DNA of 64,000 nt from Coprinellus micaceus (taxonomy: Eukaryota > Basidiomycota > Agaricomycetes > Agaricales > Psathyrellaceae): the NCBI GenBank assembly GCA_951394405.1, contig OX596338.1:1550001-1614000 (forward strand), written 5' to 3'. Every line of letters starts with the position of its first letter. Within the stretch, counting starts at the first letter, position 1. Position numbers and translations under genes: made by a program. The notes under the pieces were generated by a model that was given only the letters and a program-made list of their open reading frames with translations, made no database searches and was not told where the DNA came from. This document shows positions 34,865 to 46,259 of the stretch, in pieces.

Positions 34865-35442
34865 CTACTTAGTGTCTTTCTTGACTTCCTCGCCGGTTGC
34901 GGTTGTCCTAACGCCCACCTTGACCTGATTGCCCTCTCCTCTTTCAAGCATTCTGGAAAACGGTGAGTGTCGCGTACGCCAGTGCTGCCCCAAAGGACGA
35001 TGAAGAACTTACGAGCCAGACATGCTTGGGGGCGGGCTGTCGTCTGAGTCGTCGCTGTTGTACCTAGAGCAAGGATCAACTCAGCTCGAGACTAATAGCC
35101 GGTGAGCCAGGCCTAGCTTACTCGTCGTCGTCGTCGTCATCGTCTCCGGTGCGCTGCACAGTAGGATCGATGCGGTGCTCTTGTGCTGGTATCCCGCTGG
35201 CGCCTTCCTCGAACCCTCGCTGCAATACATCGACAGCTGCCTTCAGCGCGAGCAGCTCGGCGCCGACGTTCGGAGCGGCCCCACGCAGGGTGGGCTCGAC
35301 GCTAATGTAAATGTCGCAGTGAGTAAAAAGACAGTTGAGAAGTAGACCCACACCATGCGACTGGCGACAGGGAGAGGGACACTACTCACCCTTGAGTGGT
35401 GGTGGTGGTGGTGGGGAGGTTGTTGCCTTGTTGGGAGGACAT
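34865..35442 (-). CDS. Small acidic protein of unknown function
   Basis: Four exons (35390-35442, 35122-35301, 35013-35063, 34865-34952) join in frame at all three junctions to 123 residues. I do not recognise the family. The N-terminus has a short Thr tract encoded by a GGT/ACC trinucleotide repeat (35395-35415). A helical segment follows (NVGAELLALKAAVDVLQRGF), then an Asp run and DDSDDSPPPSMSGS, and a mixed-charge end (KVGVRTTATGEEVKKDTK). A TATATAA-type TATA box lies at about 35485-35490, some 43 bp before the start codon. Consistent splicing and a promoter argue for a real gene. It has no signal peptide or TM segment and is probably cytosolic or nuclear. Confidence 0.7.
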
Positions 35443-36272
35443 GTTCGTCTTGTTGCTTGGACGCAGTCAGTCCAAGCAAGCCTTATATAAGGATCCCCCT
35501 GCAAAAAGGAAAGTTCGATCGATCCCCTTCTCCCGTCCATGCTGAGCATTGCACGAAACCGCAGCTCATTTAAAAGGAGCTGTGGAGCTAGATATAGACA
35601 GAATGGTGTGAATGGGTGTAGGGTTCATCTTGAGTGGCCTTCGTTCCGCTCTACAATAACACGCTTATGGCTATCACCATTGACCTCTGTGATTCTAATT
35701 GATGTTGAAGCATTGATTTAGGGCATCTCCATTTGAAAGTGCATCGCCCCAGAGTTAAGCGCCGACCCTTTTGTCGAATTCCAGGAATAAGCGCCGGTGG
35801 ATCAATGGCCTCGTGCGGTCATTGTGTTGCATGCGTGCCTGCCCGAGGGTACACGCTTCCGATCTCTTTGTCAGTATGTATCCATGAAGGAGGCTCAAAG
35901 GCAGAAGCGAGCATCTGAGGTAGTTTGGGCTTTTCTAGAAGTTTATATAAAGCAGTGGTTTAGTGCAAAAGGAGTGGACCCCCATCGAATACAAATCGAA
36001 CGCTTGGAACGCGATTCATAAAGTACATGCTATGGACCGGAATAGCTTGGTGTCAAGGTTGGTGTGCCGCTCCAGGCGAACACGGTCTGGGGCAACAACT
36101 TGAAGTCTGGAATGTACGATCCCTCGCTGGTCCTGTTCAGCACAGTGGATCCATAATTGCTATCATCGAAAGATAGCTGGGAGCGGAGGGCGACAAGTTG
36201 TGAGGGATGTAGCCCGCTCTGTCCTCCTTGTATTGGTCGTCACCTCTTGTTTTGAATCCTGGAGCGGTGTCA
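35443..36272. other. Long intergenic stretch with a short orphan frame
   Basis: 830 bp. A + strand frame at about 35881-36020 reads SEVVWAFLEVYIKQWFSAKG followed by VDPHRIQ, which looks like a protein fragment, but no start, family or exon partner is evident. The rest is AT-rich. Confidence 0.35.
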
Positions 36273-36837
36273 CTAGTTAAGGGGTGCCGGGGGCGTGGCC
36301 ACATCACCATCTGCCCTTTTAACGGGCTTTGGCACCGATTTCTTGCCGTCAGTGACATTGCCTACTTTGGTCACATTGCCCTGTCCTCTGCCCCTCAGGC
36401 TTTGGTATGTGCCGCAGTCAGCACCACGCATACACCACGTTGTAGACGTATTATAGACATATGTAGTCACTCACCCCACCAAGACGACCGTTCCACTGTC
36501 AATAATAGAGTGAGTAGCATCCTTTGTCTGGATCGCAGACGCAACACGTACTCTTCCTCGCCGCTCATTTCGCTATCAACATGGTGCCTGCTATGTGGCG
36601 TCAATGAGCGACTGGAGGAAAATGGGGCTAGCCCAGAAACGCGACCTGGCGTCTGTGACTGACCTCGGCGCGCGCTTAGCCAAATGACCAGTGCTGGGCA
36701 CGCTGATGGGTGGTTGACAATACGCAAAATCAGAGGACATGGAATGGTAAGCGGTGAACCGTCAGTCAAAGGAAAGCACAGGCGGAAAGGGGATACACTG
36801 ACAGGTCTGAGCCGAATGGGGTGCATGCTTCGTCCAT
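36273..36837 (-). CDS. Small paralogous protein 1 (GQxNVTK / PVKR motif)
   Basis: Four exons (36803-36837, 36552-36587, 36475-36495, 36273-36399) join in frame to 72 residues. Family unknown to me. The N-terminus is acidic (MDEACTPFGSD, EMSGEEED). The conserved C-terminal half reads LRGRGQGNVTKVGNVTDGK, then PKPVKRADG and APLN. A second gene 680 bp to the right ends with the same pattern and has an intron at the same place and phase, directly before the Leu of LRGRG. The first intron is long (215 nt). No signal peptide or TM segment is present. Shared splice position and motif support a real gene despite the small size. Confidence 0.5.
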
Positions 36838-37517
36838 GGTGGTGTGAGTCACGAAAGTTGCTCTCATAAATCCGTCAAGCGCCTCACTTTAAGTAGACGC
36901 TGGAATGCTGCGTACCCACGCTGGGGTGACGCACCACAACGGCAGAAGGTGACAAGCACGCACTGAGGAAAGCTCAACCATGCCTCGCGGTAGCCTTGAG
37001 GCGTGCTACAATGTCAGAACTTCCCATTATCAGTGAGTGATATGGGCGCTTATTGGCTCGATTCCGATCGCACAAGGGTCAGGTGAGATCCCGTCACCCC
37101 ACAGTTTGGCTTCCTGAAAGTATGGGGAGAGGAATTTCCCTAATGCATTCTGTGTGTGCGACCTTGATATGAGGAGCAGGTTCCAGCTTCATTCCCTCAT
37201 CGGGCGCTTAACGCCCTCCTTGCAGCGTGAAACATTCATTTGATAATAAAAAAAGGCAAAGGGGGTGCCATAGATTGCCAGAGAGAAGGTGGGGGGTGGC
37301 ATGTGTGATCAAGTACGTTTATTTCGATAGTACAAAACCCCCTCTCGCTCCGTCTACTCGATCTCACCGCAAAGCAGCGAGTGTCGGACACCGGGGTTCC
37401 TGTCCCCGTCTCCGTGTGGCCATTTCGCATCAATCTTCATCCAATCGCGGCCATCAGTGTGGTAACTGGACCCTGGTACCAGAGCCGAAGGTACCTGGTA
37501 AACTGCTCCTCATTCTG
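36838..37517. other. Spacer between the two small paralogous genes
   Basis: 680 bp containing the promoter of the first small gene and the 3' end of the second. A short A7 run lies near 37246. No further gene seen. Confidence 0.4.
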
Positions 37518-38005
37518 CTAGTTCTTCCCGCTCGGCTGTCCCTCGTCTGACCTCTTCACAGGTCGCTGGACTACATTTCCTTTGCCGTCGGAACGGATGC
37601 CTTCTTTGGTGACATTGGTCTGTCCTCTGGGGTTCAGACTAAGTCGAAGCCGAAATGAGCAGCGGGCAGCTATCCTTGCGGTGTCCGAGAGCACGTACCC
37701 TGCTAACTTCGCCGAACTGCCGTTTATTATACTCGCGATGAGCCGATGTCCGACGACGACAGAATGGCTTACCATACTCACGCCTGATTACCGGGGCCAC
37801 CAGCGCACTGTGGTGATGCAGGACTAGTACAGGACGAGCGTTAGAGTATCAGCAAAGTGGCGTTTCGCATTGATATACTGTGGTATCGTACTCACGATGT
37901 CGACGATTCGCTTGCGCTTCCCGTGTCTGACTTCTCAGCCATTGCGTTTTGCTTCGCAGACTGGGAGTGGGGAAGTGGGGGAAAGGAACTCTCTGTCGCT
38001 TCCAT
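37518..38005 (-). CDS. Small paralogous protein 2 (GQxNVTK / PVKR motif)
   Basis: Three exons (37896-38005, 37782-37823, 37518-37638) join in frame to 90 residues. The N-terminus is Ser/Glu-rich (MEATESSFPPLPHSQSAKQN), the centre has SPASPQCAGGPGNQ, and the conserved C-terminus reads LNPRGQTNVTKEGIRSDGKG with QRPVKRSDEG and a final KN. The alignment with the neighbour is GQxNVTKxG, DGK and PVKRxD at the same spacing, with a phase-2 intron just before the conserved Leu in both. A short, charged, probably cytosolic or nuclear protein; no function can be inferred. Confidence 0.5.
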
Positions 38006-38821
38006 GTCTAGCACGAGGGGCTTTATATTGAGCGGCACGCTTGATGCGAAGCGATCACTCGACTGCACGCTTTGATGCATGATGGCCCAGTTCATTTGCT
38101 GGTGGCACCTTAGCTGAGATTAGAAGTCCCTTGTGCTAGACCCCTCTTCTTGCTTGGCATCGCAGGTAAATTCTCGAGAGAGAACTCTCAGGGTGTGGGG
38201 GTATCTTGAATTGGGTCGTGTACGCTCGGTTTGCTAGTTCACACTCCGACTGTTCCGGGCGCTTATCACCATAAGGCCGCTTGGGAAACAGCACAACCTA
38301 GTATAACCCCACCCAAAACAACACCGTGGGAGCGGGTTCTTCAGCGCACATCTTCAATGGTAGCACCAGGGGGCCGAATCGTTACGTAGGTAACGGTAGG
38401 TTGCTATCGGCTAGTGCCAATAGTGTGATCCATGCAAGAAGTGTGCGATCGTCCACCATAATCCACCACCGTGACATAGGCGCCCAAGGCCGTCGAATAG
38501 GCCGTTAATCGCGTACGGGGCTTCTGCTGTGGGGATCCCCAGAATTCCCTGGCCAGAGATATCCTGGGTAGTTGGATGGGGCGAGTGAGGGTGTATGGCT
38601 CCGTGGGGGTCAGCAAATCTCCAGCGAATTACCGCACATTGAGCCATCCAACGTATGGCTACCCGTTGGAGGGCAGACCGTTGCTGGGTCCGTTTCTTCA
38701 CAGCGTTCGTGATATAATCGGGGACCGTAGGGGGACTAAAAGGTATGTTATCGTAGAGGGGGTATGGACTCGATGCTCTGACATAAACCTGCACAAAGTT
38801 GAGAGAAAGAGAGAATGTCTG
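38006..38821. other. Intergenic before the surface-protein array
   Basis: 816 bp with several unremarkable short frames on the minus strand. It may contain the 3' UTR of the neighbouring surface-protein gene and the promoter of small gene 2. Confidence 0.4.
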
Positions 38822-40429
38822 TCACAGGATCGTCATAGATAGTCCGCTCTGAATGATCATGAGAGCTCTGCGGCGCCTGTGTAGCCAACTCCCCTCAGAG
38901 GAAGAGTCGGCACCAAAGAGCCAAATTGCGAAGGTTGGGACTGCGTGAGGCTTTCGAAAGATCTTCGGCTCGGGAGCGTTGTAAAGACAGCCGAGGTCGG
39001 AGACATCGGGATTGTACCCATCTCCGACATATCCTGCGCAAGGAGTAAGTCCCGTGAGACACACCATCGTGTGTACGGAGAGGAGGACGCACCATAGGAC
39101 CTGAGCCATAGTACGTTGAAGGGCTGCTTGGCGGACTCATTGGTCGGACCCCGTACAAACTGGGTAACGTCGAGCTTCCCATTGGGGGACTGAAATTATT
39201 GAGCATCGGAGTCTGCGATTCTCCCCTTTGATGTGATGGGCCTGGTGGAAGCCTGTAAGCTGGCTTGGTCTCCGTGTCCACAACAAAATTCTTGTCGACT
39301 CGTGCTCGTCGTTTCCGAAGTACAAGCCAGAACACCAGCAGCCCAATTACGATTAGAGCCACAACACCCCCAACAACACCACCTGCTATCGCTCCGGCGC
39401 TGGGATTTGAGTTATTATTGGAGTTGGAGCTTGTAGGAATAAGAGGGGCAGTTGTGGGGTTACTCGGGGATGGGTTCTGTGACGTTGTGGAACTGGTAGG
39501 GGCGGGTGTGGGTGTAGTGAATGTGGTCGTTGGCTCCAGAGGTTCTGTCCCGGCTAGTATGACGAATATAAGGACTATTACCGAGCACCCACAGAAAGCT
39601 TGGAAGCCCACCTTGCAACGCTTGCGCGGTATCAAAGGTTATACCTGGCTGTTCGAGAGACCGACGGAAATAAGCGCCAGGCCCATTATGGGCGCTACAA
39701 GACGTACCTGTTGGGTCACGTCGAGATACGCCCACCGAGGGATCTCAGCAGCAGGTGGCACTCCCTTCGGGAATCTAAGCAACCAGAACATATTCAGCAA
39801 TAGTGCCGGATCAGAACGCCAAACCGCCCGCTAAAGTCAAATCATGATAGGTTCACTCACGGAGCACCGACTGAAACGAGGGAAACTGAGCAGTTGGTGG
39901 ACCAGTTCGTAAACGATCCCCACCGCCGGTCTTGACATGCGGCACAGGCGCTGATCAAATTGTAACTAGCAGCGTGTATCAGGTTGAGAATCTCAAGTGT
40001 TTTGAGATCGGGTACGTTACACCACTGTGCTGCAAACACATTCGTTCGCTTCTGCTGGGGACTGAGGCCCAAGGTAATGGGTTCCCGTTGGAATGGCGTT
40101 CACTTCCATCGCTGTCCTCGAAGGCGTCAGCTGGCCAGCCGGCTGGATTGTGAGAGGCGGAGTGTTTACTAACGCTGGCACTGTGATTGGAGGTAGGACG
40201 CGAGAAGGCAGGGTGTCTGCCCTCTCGAATTGACCATCTATTGGGCAAGGAGGCAATCAATGAGTGCGCTCGGAGAGATATGAAAAACGGAGCGACGAAC
40301 CCATGAAAGATCAGCCTGGCAGGTATGAACATCTGTGTCCTGGCCAAGTACCGTCGTTACTGTCGCTACGAGCCACACGAGGGCTGTCTGCTGGGGCGTC
40401 AGCCTGCGAGCGCCGGTCGACACTGGCAT
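38822..40429 (-). CDS. Surface protein 1 of array: signal peptide, Cys-rich ectodomain, single TM
   Basis: Eight exons (40301-40429, 40174-40237, 40021-40111, 39861-39965, 39708-39774, 39612-39648, 39101-39553, 38822-39033) join in frame to 385 residues. A signal peptide (ALVWLVATVTTVLGQ) is followed by CQADLSWMVNSRGQTPC. The ectodomain continues with the paired cysteines CVCSTVVYNLISACAACQ, then WSTNC, a proline patch and PRWAYLDVTQQ. A Ser/Thr/Asn/Pro stalk leads to the TM segment AGAIAGGVVGGVVALIVIGL, a RKRRAR stop-transfer and a Pro/Tyr-rich cytoplasmic tail with YNPD near the end. The architecture resembles Mid2/Wsc-type wall sensors, but the ectodomain is a basidiomycete-specific type. 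The last exon is less certain than the rest. Confidence 0.75.
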
Positions 40430-41112
40430 GGTGGTGGTAGAAGACAGGGGATGATGTTTACCACTACAGTCAAGTTTTAGGATAGATTGAGGCCTTGATT
40501 GAGGTTTCTCAGAACCGGGGGTGCATGGGGTTAGTTTATAACTGAGCGCTCTCTAGCACATGCCGAACAACAGCAGGCACCGCGCTGGCAGGGACCCACC
40601 GGTACCACCCTTCGGCTGTGCCACCACCGTGAATGACGGGCGCCTCGGGAAGGAACTGCACATTCAAACTCCGACAATGAAGGTGGCGCACAGTTTCCAA
40701 ACCGTTTGTGTCGCCCAGGACCATGGACCATGGTTATTAGGTGAAAGAATGCTCTAGTGCACTCCCATATCGTTGTCTTGGTTGCGAATATCTCACCCCC
40801 CGTTCATTCCCAGTGATATCGTTCCAAGAATGGAGCTAGGGTCCACTTGGTGCAGGGTATACTCAAACTGGAGTCACCCTGACGAATGCAGTGCTTCCAA
40901 AGCACCCAAATCAAAGGGTACATAATGCCATTCCACATACTTACTGCACTACTAGATAATGGGATTGTAGGATATATACAGGGTTCGAAGAGTTAACGAA
41001 GGGTTCGAAGTGGTAACAACCATCCGGGATGAAATAAACGAGATGAGGTATATCGAATCGTCAGGCGTTCAGGGAAGTCCCCCGATGCAGGCGATAAAAG
41101 TGCACAGGCCGA
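40430..41112. other. Intergenic between surface proteins 1 and 2
   Basis: 683 bp with the promoter of surface protein 1 and the 3' UTR of surface protein 2. It contains the imperfect 20-bp tandem duplication listed separately. Confidence 0.45.
40981..41020. repeat. Imperfect 20-bp tandem duplication
   Basis: GGGTTCGAAG occurs at 40981-40990 and again at 41001-41010. The following ten bases are related but diverged (AGTTAACGAA and TGGTAACAAC). It lies in the spacer downstream of surface protein 2. Confidence 0.6.
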
Positions 41113-42440
41113 TCATAGCTCGGGTGCACCGGTGTACCGGGGTGCGCTGGGCTGAGTAATCGAGGTATTTGGCTGGGTATAGCCAGAGCTGGCGGATTGA
41201 CCGGTCAAGTGTGGGGGAATGTAGTTGCCGTTGGGCTGAGCGCCGTAGTTCTGGCCAAAACCGGGACTAGGGGGAGCACCGTAATTGACGGGCTGACCAG
41301 GAGGTGAAGTTTGGGTGTACGACATTGAACCATCACCGGCTGGGTACGTGGCAGGGTTATTAGGGTCCTGAAGATAGCATGTTAGCCAAATAATCGATGA
41401 GAGTCTGAGACCCTGACGCACATAAACCTGAGGGGCCGGCATACCGCCATGAGAATACACGACACTTCCGTCGCCCGTGTACTGGCTCATAGCCGCCTGG
41501 GGCTTTTCGCTTACTGTGCCTTGAGGGCCGTACATAGCAGATGGAGGGAGCTGCTTTTGCTTCTTGTTTCGGCGGAGGAGGAAGAAGATCAGACCCGCGA
41601 TAAGGGCTAGGCCGACGAGACCACCGACAACACCGCCAGCGATGGCACCTGCGTTGCTCTTCTTCTCAGTCTCAGTAGAGCTACCACCAGCAGTGGACCC
41701 AGGGTTAGCCCCAGTGTTGGTCGAGCTTCCAGCGGCGGAGGTTCTACTGGTAGAGCCGGTTGCGGACGCGGTGGACTGCACTGGTGCAGTGGACTCGACG
41801 CCCCCAAAAGCCTGAGCCAAGGTAAGGTTGAAGGTATCTTGGGCCTCAACGTCCATGTAGGCCCATGCCGGTACAGCGACGTTGTCAGGGATGTCGCGAG
41901 GGAACCTGCGGGGTTGTTAGCACAGGACCTGGGACGAGATGTCTTCGAAGAGGGAGAGTACATACACCGACATGTACACGGTGCTGCAGTTAGTGGAGTA
42001 TCGCCCCCATCTGTATTGTCACAATGTGAGTCTATAGGACCTCTGTCCCAGAGTATATAAACTCACCGAATGAAGTTGTTTCCCTGACAGGTCGCGCAAG
42101 CGCTCAGCATGGAGTAATACACCGAGCTGCATCGGCAAGGCGTCGCAGCAGACACGGATGGTCCCAGATAGACATAGTCGGGCTGAAGGGAGGTCAAGGT
42201 GAAGTCTAGAAAGTAATTTCGTGTATTCAGCGCCCATTTTCAAGACATGTGAGTCATTGTATATGCAAAGACCGACCTCCTCCAACGCACGCTCCTGCTA
42301 GCGCTGATCCAACAAGACAAGGACTTTGTTGGCGCGAATTGAAAGTCTGCATCACTGGGATTAGGGGTGGGCGCTCTCGAACACGAGCAAAAAACACGCA
42401 CCCATTGCGCGGTCGAGCAGGTTGCCATTTGACTCGCCAT
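41113..42440 (-). CDS. Surface protein 2 of array: Cys-rich ectodomain, single TM
   Basis: Six exons (42398-42440, 42277-42354, 42067-42205, 41966-42010, 41428-41905, 41113-41367) join in frame to 345 residues. The ectodomain follows the array pattern: MQTFNSRQQSPCLVGSALAG, CRCSSVYYSMLSACATCQ, RYSTNC, PAWAYMDVEAQDTFN. A Thr/Ser stalk precedes the TM segment AGAIAGGVVGGLVGLALIAG and a RRNKKQK stop-transfer. The tail is Tyr/Pro/Gly-rich. The 5' end is not settled: the only ATG nearby (42440) gives MASQMATC without a full signal peptide, although the open frame upstream (LTATGIPLVMASQ) looks like part of one, so an upstream exon is likely. The first intron as modelled is only 43 nt. Confidence 0.75.
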
Positions 42441-42932
42441 GACGAGGGGGATGCCTGTGGCTGTTAGGGCGGGATCGTCCGAGATGGGAGGCAGAAAGCA
42501 AGCCCGCTGGGGGGTCTATTCAAAATGTCAACAACCACAGCCCCCCGCACGCTTCTCAAATGGGTCTAACCGAATTCGTAGGGCAATTGATGTGGTGCCT
42601 CAGCGGAAACAGCACCCGCAGTGATAACGATCCAGCTGGAATGAGGGTGAAAGGAGAGGACAAGGATAGGATTAGTGGTGTCCAATATATACAGGAGAGG
42701 CACAGGAAAGCTTGTATCAGAGCAGAACCCTCACACCGGTAACATATTAAGAAGCAGGCTTGGAGTGATCAAGGTGGATTGAAACAGGTTACGAATGCCC
42801 CTCTTCCCGACCTCGTCGGCGAATTCCTGCCGATCCTTACCTCGGGTTATTCGCGAGGCTGTAACAGTCCGGAAGCAGAGCAAATTGCACGTTGGAAAGC
42901 AAGCCTGACGAAGCTCGGAAAACCTCAGGAGT
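42441..42932. other. Intergenic between surface proteins 2 and 3
   Basis: 492 bp; it may hold a missing first exon of surface protein 2. No other gene seen. Confidence 0.4.
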
Positions 42933-43972
42933 TCAGGCTGTGGCTGGTTCCATCACTTTTCCATCACCACGGTATGGCGCCTCGAGTTCGGTCACACCGG
43001 TTATGGGAGTAGCGCGCCTCGCACGAAACCTCTTCCACAACAATACCCCACCAATAATCAAGGCCGATCCGAGAATAGATCCAGCAACCGCACCTCCAAC
43101 ACGGTTTGCGTGCTTGAGGTCAGGCTCTTCCTCTTCGGCATCGCCAGATTCGCTCGACTCAGCCGTCGCTGTGGGTGATGCGGAGCTCATCTCTGAGCTC
43201 GCGGTTTCGGTGCTCGCAACTGCAGCTTTGGCGCCATTTGGTGAAGTTGTGGTGGGGGAAGGAGTTGCGCTGGACTCTGTAGCATTTGCGTTATCCTTTG
43301 CTAGGAACTGATCGAAGTTGTCTGTATCCTGCCATGCTCTAGGTTAGCTCAAGCTAAAGGGTGGGACAAGTTTTACACACCCTAATATCCTGGTAAGCCC
43401 AGGCAGGTACGAGAAGACCTGAAGGCAATGGTTCCGGGAATCTAAAGGGGGGGAGCGGAGGGGTCATTGACCTGGTAATGGGAGATTAGGCCTTGGGGGA
43501 GACACACTCGCTAAACGTAACGTTTGGGCAATTCTTTGTCCACTCATTCCAACGCAAAGTGCTTTTGCCCTGGCACAACCCGCAAGCCGTCATCAGCGAG
43601 TAAGTGACAGTATTGCAGATGCACGAGTTGGCGTTGGAGACCAGGGTCGGCCCTTCGTAATGCTGTCCGTCTCTGAGCGCTACGACATCGAATGCTATGA
43701 GGTCCATTGTATTGAGCGCACAGAAAGCGATGACGGTGGAAAATCTCACCTCCACCATTACATACGGCGAAGAGGGACGAGGCCACCTCGCATGGAGTTT
43801 TGCCCTGGGAGTTGGACGTCTGACCTGAGCGTAAGCTTCCAAATTTGAAACAGCACAGCGCCCAACTTACCCATGAGTAATATGGAAGGCAGATAGCGTC
43901 TGATGTTTGAGCGAGGGATCTAGGGGCAAGGAAGGTGAAGAGAAGAGAGGGTAAAGACAGGCTTCGCAGCAT
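42933..43972 (-). CDS. Surface protein 3 of array: signal peptide, Cys-rich ectodomain, single TM
   Basis: Five exons (43871-43972, 43750-43819, 43508-43694, 43381-43441, 42933-43328) join in frame to 271 residues, the shortest of the array. The signal peptide is LPSLLFTFLAPRSLAQ. Array motifs are YYSWTSNSQGKTPC, CICNTVTYSLMTACGLCQG, WTKNC and PAWAYQDI. The stalk is Ala/Ser/Thr-rich with an acidic run (SGDAEEEEPD). The TM segment VGGAVAGSILGSALIIGGVL is followed by only about 40 cytoplasmic residues. The family is placed on the shared cysteine and WAY pattern; function is unknown. Confidence 0.78.
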
Positions 43973-44574
43973 CGCTCTGAGGCGGTGGCAGGGGGTTCCA
44001 AGGCGAGAAGCAGGGACAGGTGGGCTGATCATCCTTCATTAAATGGTCGCGCTAGAGCGCGTGCGAGGACAATCTTCGTTGATCCTTCCCAAGTCCCTTC
44101 CGATGGTATTGAGGGAAGGCTGACTGGGGAAAGCTTCGACATCTGGAAGTCTGCCTTGAGCACCGCAAGCTTTCCCGCAAATGGTCCCTTCGCATGGGAA
44201 CGACATACGCGGAGCGATATTCTGCCGATAGACGCGTGTCGGAATGTCAAAGCGATGTACTTGAGAATACAAGGTTGTGTTAGGAAGCGCGTCTTCCAGC
44301 AGATGCGTACTTTTGGGGGCAAAATTGTGGCCAAGGACGGGCTGTGTCCATGACATTTGATAGGGTTTGCGATCTAACACCACTTGAAGAACTTGCAGAA
44401 TGAGAAGAAGCACCTTTCTGTCGTGACATCCGCCAGATGATAGCAAAATAATTCTAGGCACTCGAGAAACTGTGCATAAGTTCTGATGGTTAGCGGTAAG
44501 GATCTATGTTGAAGAACATATTGGACTCACGGGTATGATACAAGATAGATTAGACACCCCAGCGTCTTGCTCTA
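43973..44574. other. Intergenic between surface protein 3 and aldo-keto reductase
   Basis: 602 bp containing the promoter of surface protein 3 and the reductase 3' UTR. Minus-strand frames of about 100 codons are present but resemble no known protein. Confidence 0.4.
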
Positions 44575-45558
44575 CTACTCCCCAAACACCCGCTGCATGA
44601 AGGCTCTCTTGTGCAACTTCGCACCCGCTTCCACAATGGCCTGGATCTCCTGCTCCTCGAGATCAGGAACATTCTCGGAATCGAGGAACTCTTGAATTCG
44701 ACTCTGTTTGGAGCTCGTGCTGCAAAGATAGAGCTAGATTCTTGTTACCCATCCAAAAGGCGAGGAAGAGCGTACGTGACGACAATTGCATCCTTCTGGA
44801 GAAGCCACTTGGTCAACACCTGACCAGTAGAAACTGGAGCTCCACGAGACTTCTCGAGACGTTCGCGGATCGACTCGAGGACGGGGTCGAGGGGGCCTCC
44901 AGCTGCGCGCACGATAGGAGTCAAGCCGCCGTACGAAGCCGTACGAATACCGTGCTCGTTACCGAAGTCGTAGATTGGCTTGGCAGCTTTCCACACATAG
45001 GGGTGAAGTTCAATCTAACAAGGAGAATCAGCGACTGGATTGACCTTGCCTGTATAAATGGCGTACCTGGTTAACGGCGGGAACTACGCTCCCGCTCTTC
45101 AAGATAGTCTGAAGGTCCTCGACACGGAAGTTGGACACCCCAATAGACTTGGCCAAGCCAGCAGCTTGAGCCTCCTCCATCCCTCTCCACAGATCCGGGA
45201 GCTTCCCTTCAGTTGCCGCAGGAAGGGGGCAATGAATGAGGAAGAGATCAACGTGGTCAATCTGCAGCTTCTTCAGTGACTTCTCGAGCGATTCCTTGAC
45301 GGTCTCGCCTGGGGCTAGTTTGTCAAGTTTGGTGGTGATGAAGAGCTCTGAGCGATCCTTTCCAGATGCCTTGATCCCGTCGTCAAGTGAATCCTCGTTT
45401 TGGTACATTTGGGCACCGTCAAGGTGGGTCACGCCAGTCGCGATGGCCTGCTTGACCAGAGAGGTTGCATCTTGCCTGTACAACGCAGTGCCAGTCCCAA
45501 ATCCCAGCCAAGGGATCTGGTGGCCGTCGTTGAGAGTAACGCGTTTTCCGAGAGCCAT
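44575..45558 (-). CDS. Aldo-keto reductase
   Basis: NADPH-dependent reductase of aldehydes or ketones (AKR superfamily, (beta/alpha)8 barrel). Three exons (45067-45558, 44776-45014, 44575-44719) join in frame to 291 residues. The catalytic tetrad is visible: Asp and Tyr in HLDGAQMYQNED, Lys in FITTKLD and His in DLFLIHCPLP. The cofactor-binding segments KSIGVSNF, PAVNQIELHPYV and the C-terminal VVTTSSKQSRIQEF are in place. The start MALGKRVTLNDG fits family N-termini. Substrate cannot be told from sequence; fungal AKR3-type enzymes such as Ypr1 and Gcy1 are the closest general type. It interrupts the surface-protein array and shares its orientation. Confidence 0.93.
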
Positions 45559-46259
45559 GGGTACTGAACGATGCTTGAAACGGTGGCTGAGAAGGAGAGA
45601 GCTTCTGAGAACTGTCGCGAGCTTTAAATCCAAGAAACGATATCATGTCAGCCATCGGAATATGTCAGCCGCTTGAACTGACGGCTAACGCCCAATGACT
45701 TCATATTGTCGCAATTGCAGACAGTGAGCCAGAATGTCCAGTCAGCCAGGAAAGGGTGGCCGTGGTGGGTGCTAAGGTGAAGGTTGGAAAGAAGGAGTGG
45801 GGTTCCCAGGGTTGTCAGAAAGTAACCAGCCCTAAAGCAAAGCCATATAAACCCAACCACCACATCACACTCCCCTATCTTTTAACAACCAGGTGCCTCA
45901 CCCGAGGCTGCACACACCAGGTGCGGTCTCTTCAAAGGCACCTCAGATCGACTGTTGCACCCTTTAGGCCGTCTTTCCTGCATTGCGGTGGTTCTGTCGG
46001 TCACCTGGTGTATCGATAATTCTCTAGCGTTTGGTGATTAGTGCGATGATTATGGTGTACAGAGGGGTATAATGATATTGAAACAACAAGTCCAGAGTTC
46101 GTGCGAAGTTGGATGAACGAACAAATAAGTTACACGTGTTAAGCTCGAGGCCGTTGGCCGTCGAGAAGGCTCGCAGTTACACCGTGGCCTCTGACGGAAT
46201 TTCCTCTATAGTGATCTGGGTCGCGTTCACGCAGGGTCTCGAGAAGTTGATCCTACAGG
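45559..46259. promoter_or_regulatory. Reductase upstream region with repeated ACCAGGTG boxes
   Basis: 701 bp containing the reductase promoter and the 3' UTR of surface protein 4. The octamer ACCAGGTG occurs at 45888-45895 and 45916-45923, and inverted as CACCTGGT at 46002-46009. Each contains a CAGGTG E-box core. A TATATAA-like CATATAAACC on the + strand lies near 45844. No + strand gene was found for it. Confidence 0.35.

Noticed and set aside
35395..35415. (GGT)n microsatellite as a separate repeat element
   Set aside because: It is only the Thr tract in exon 1 of the small acidic protein gene.
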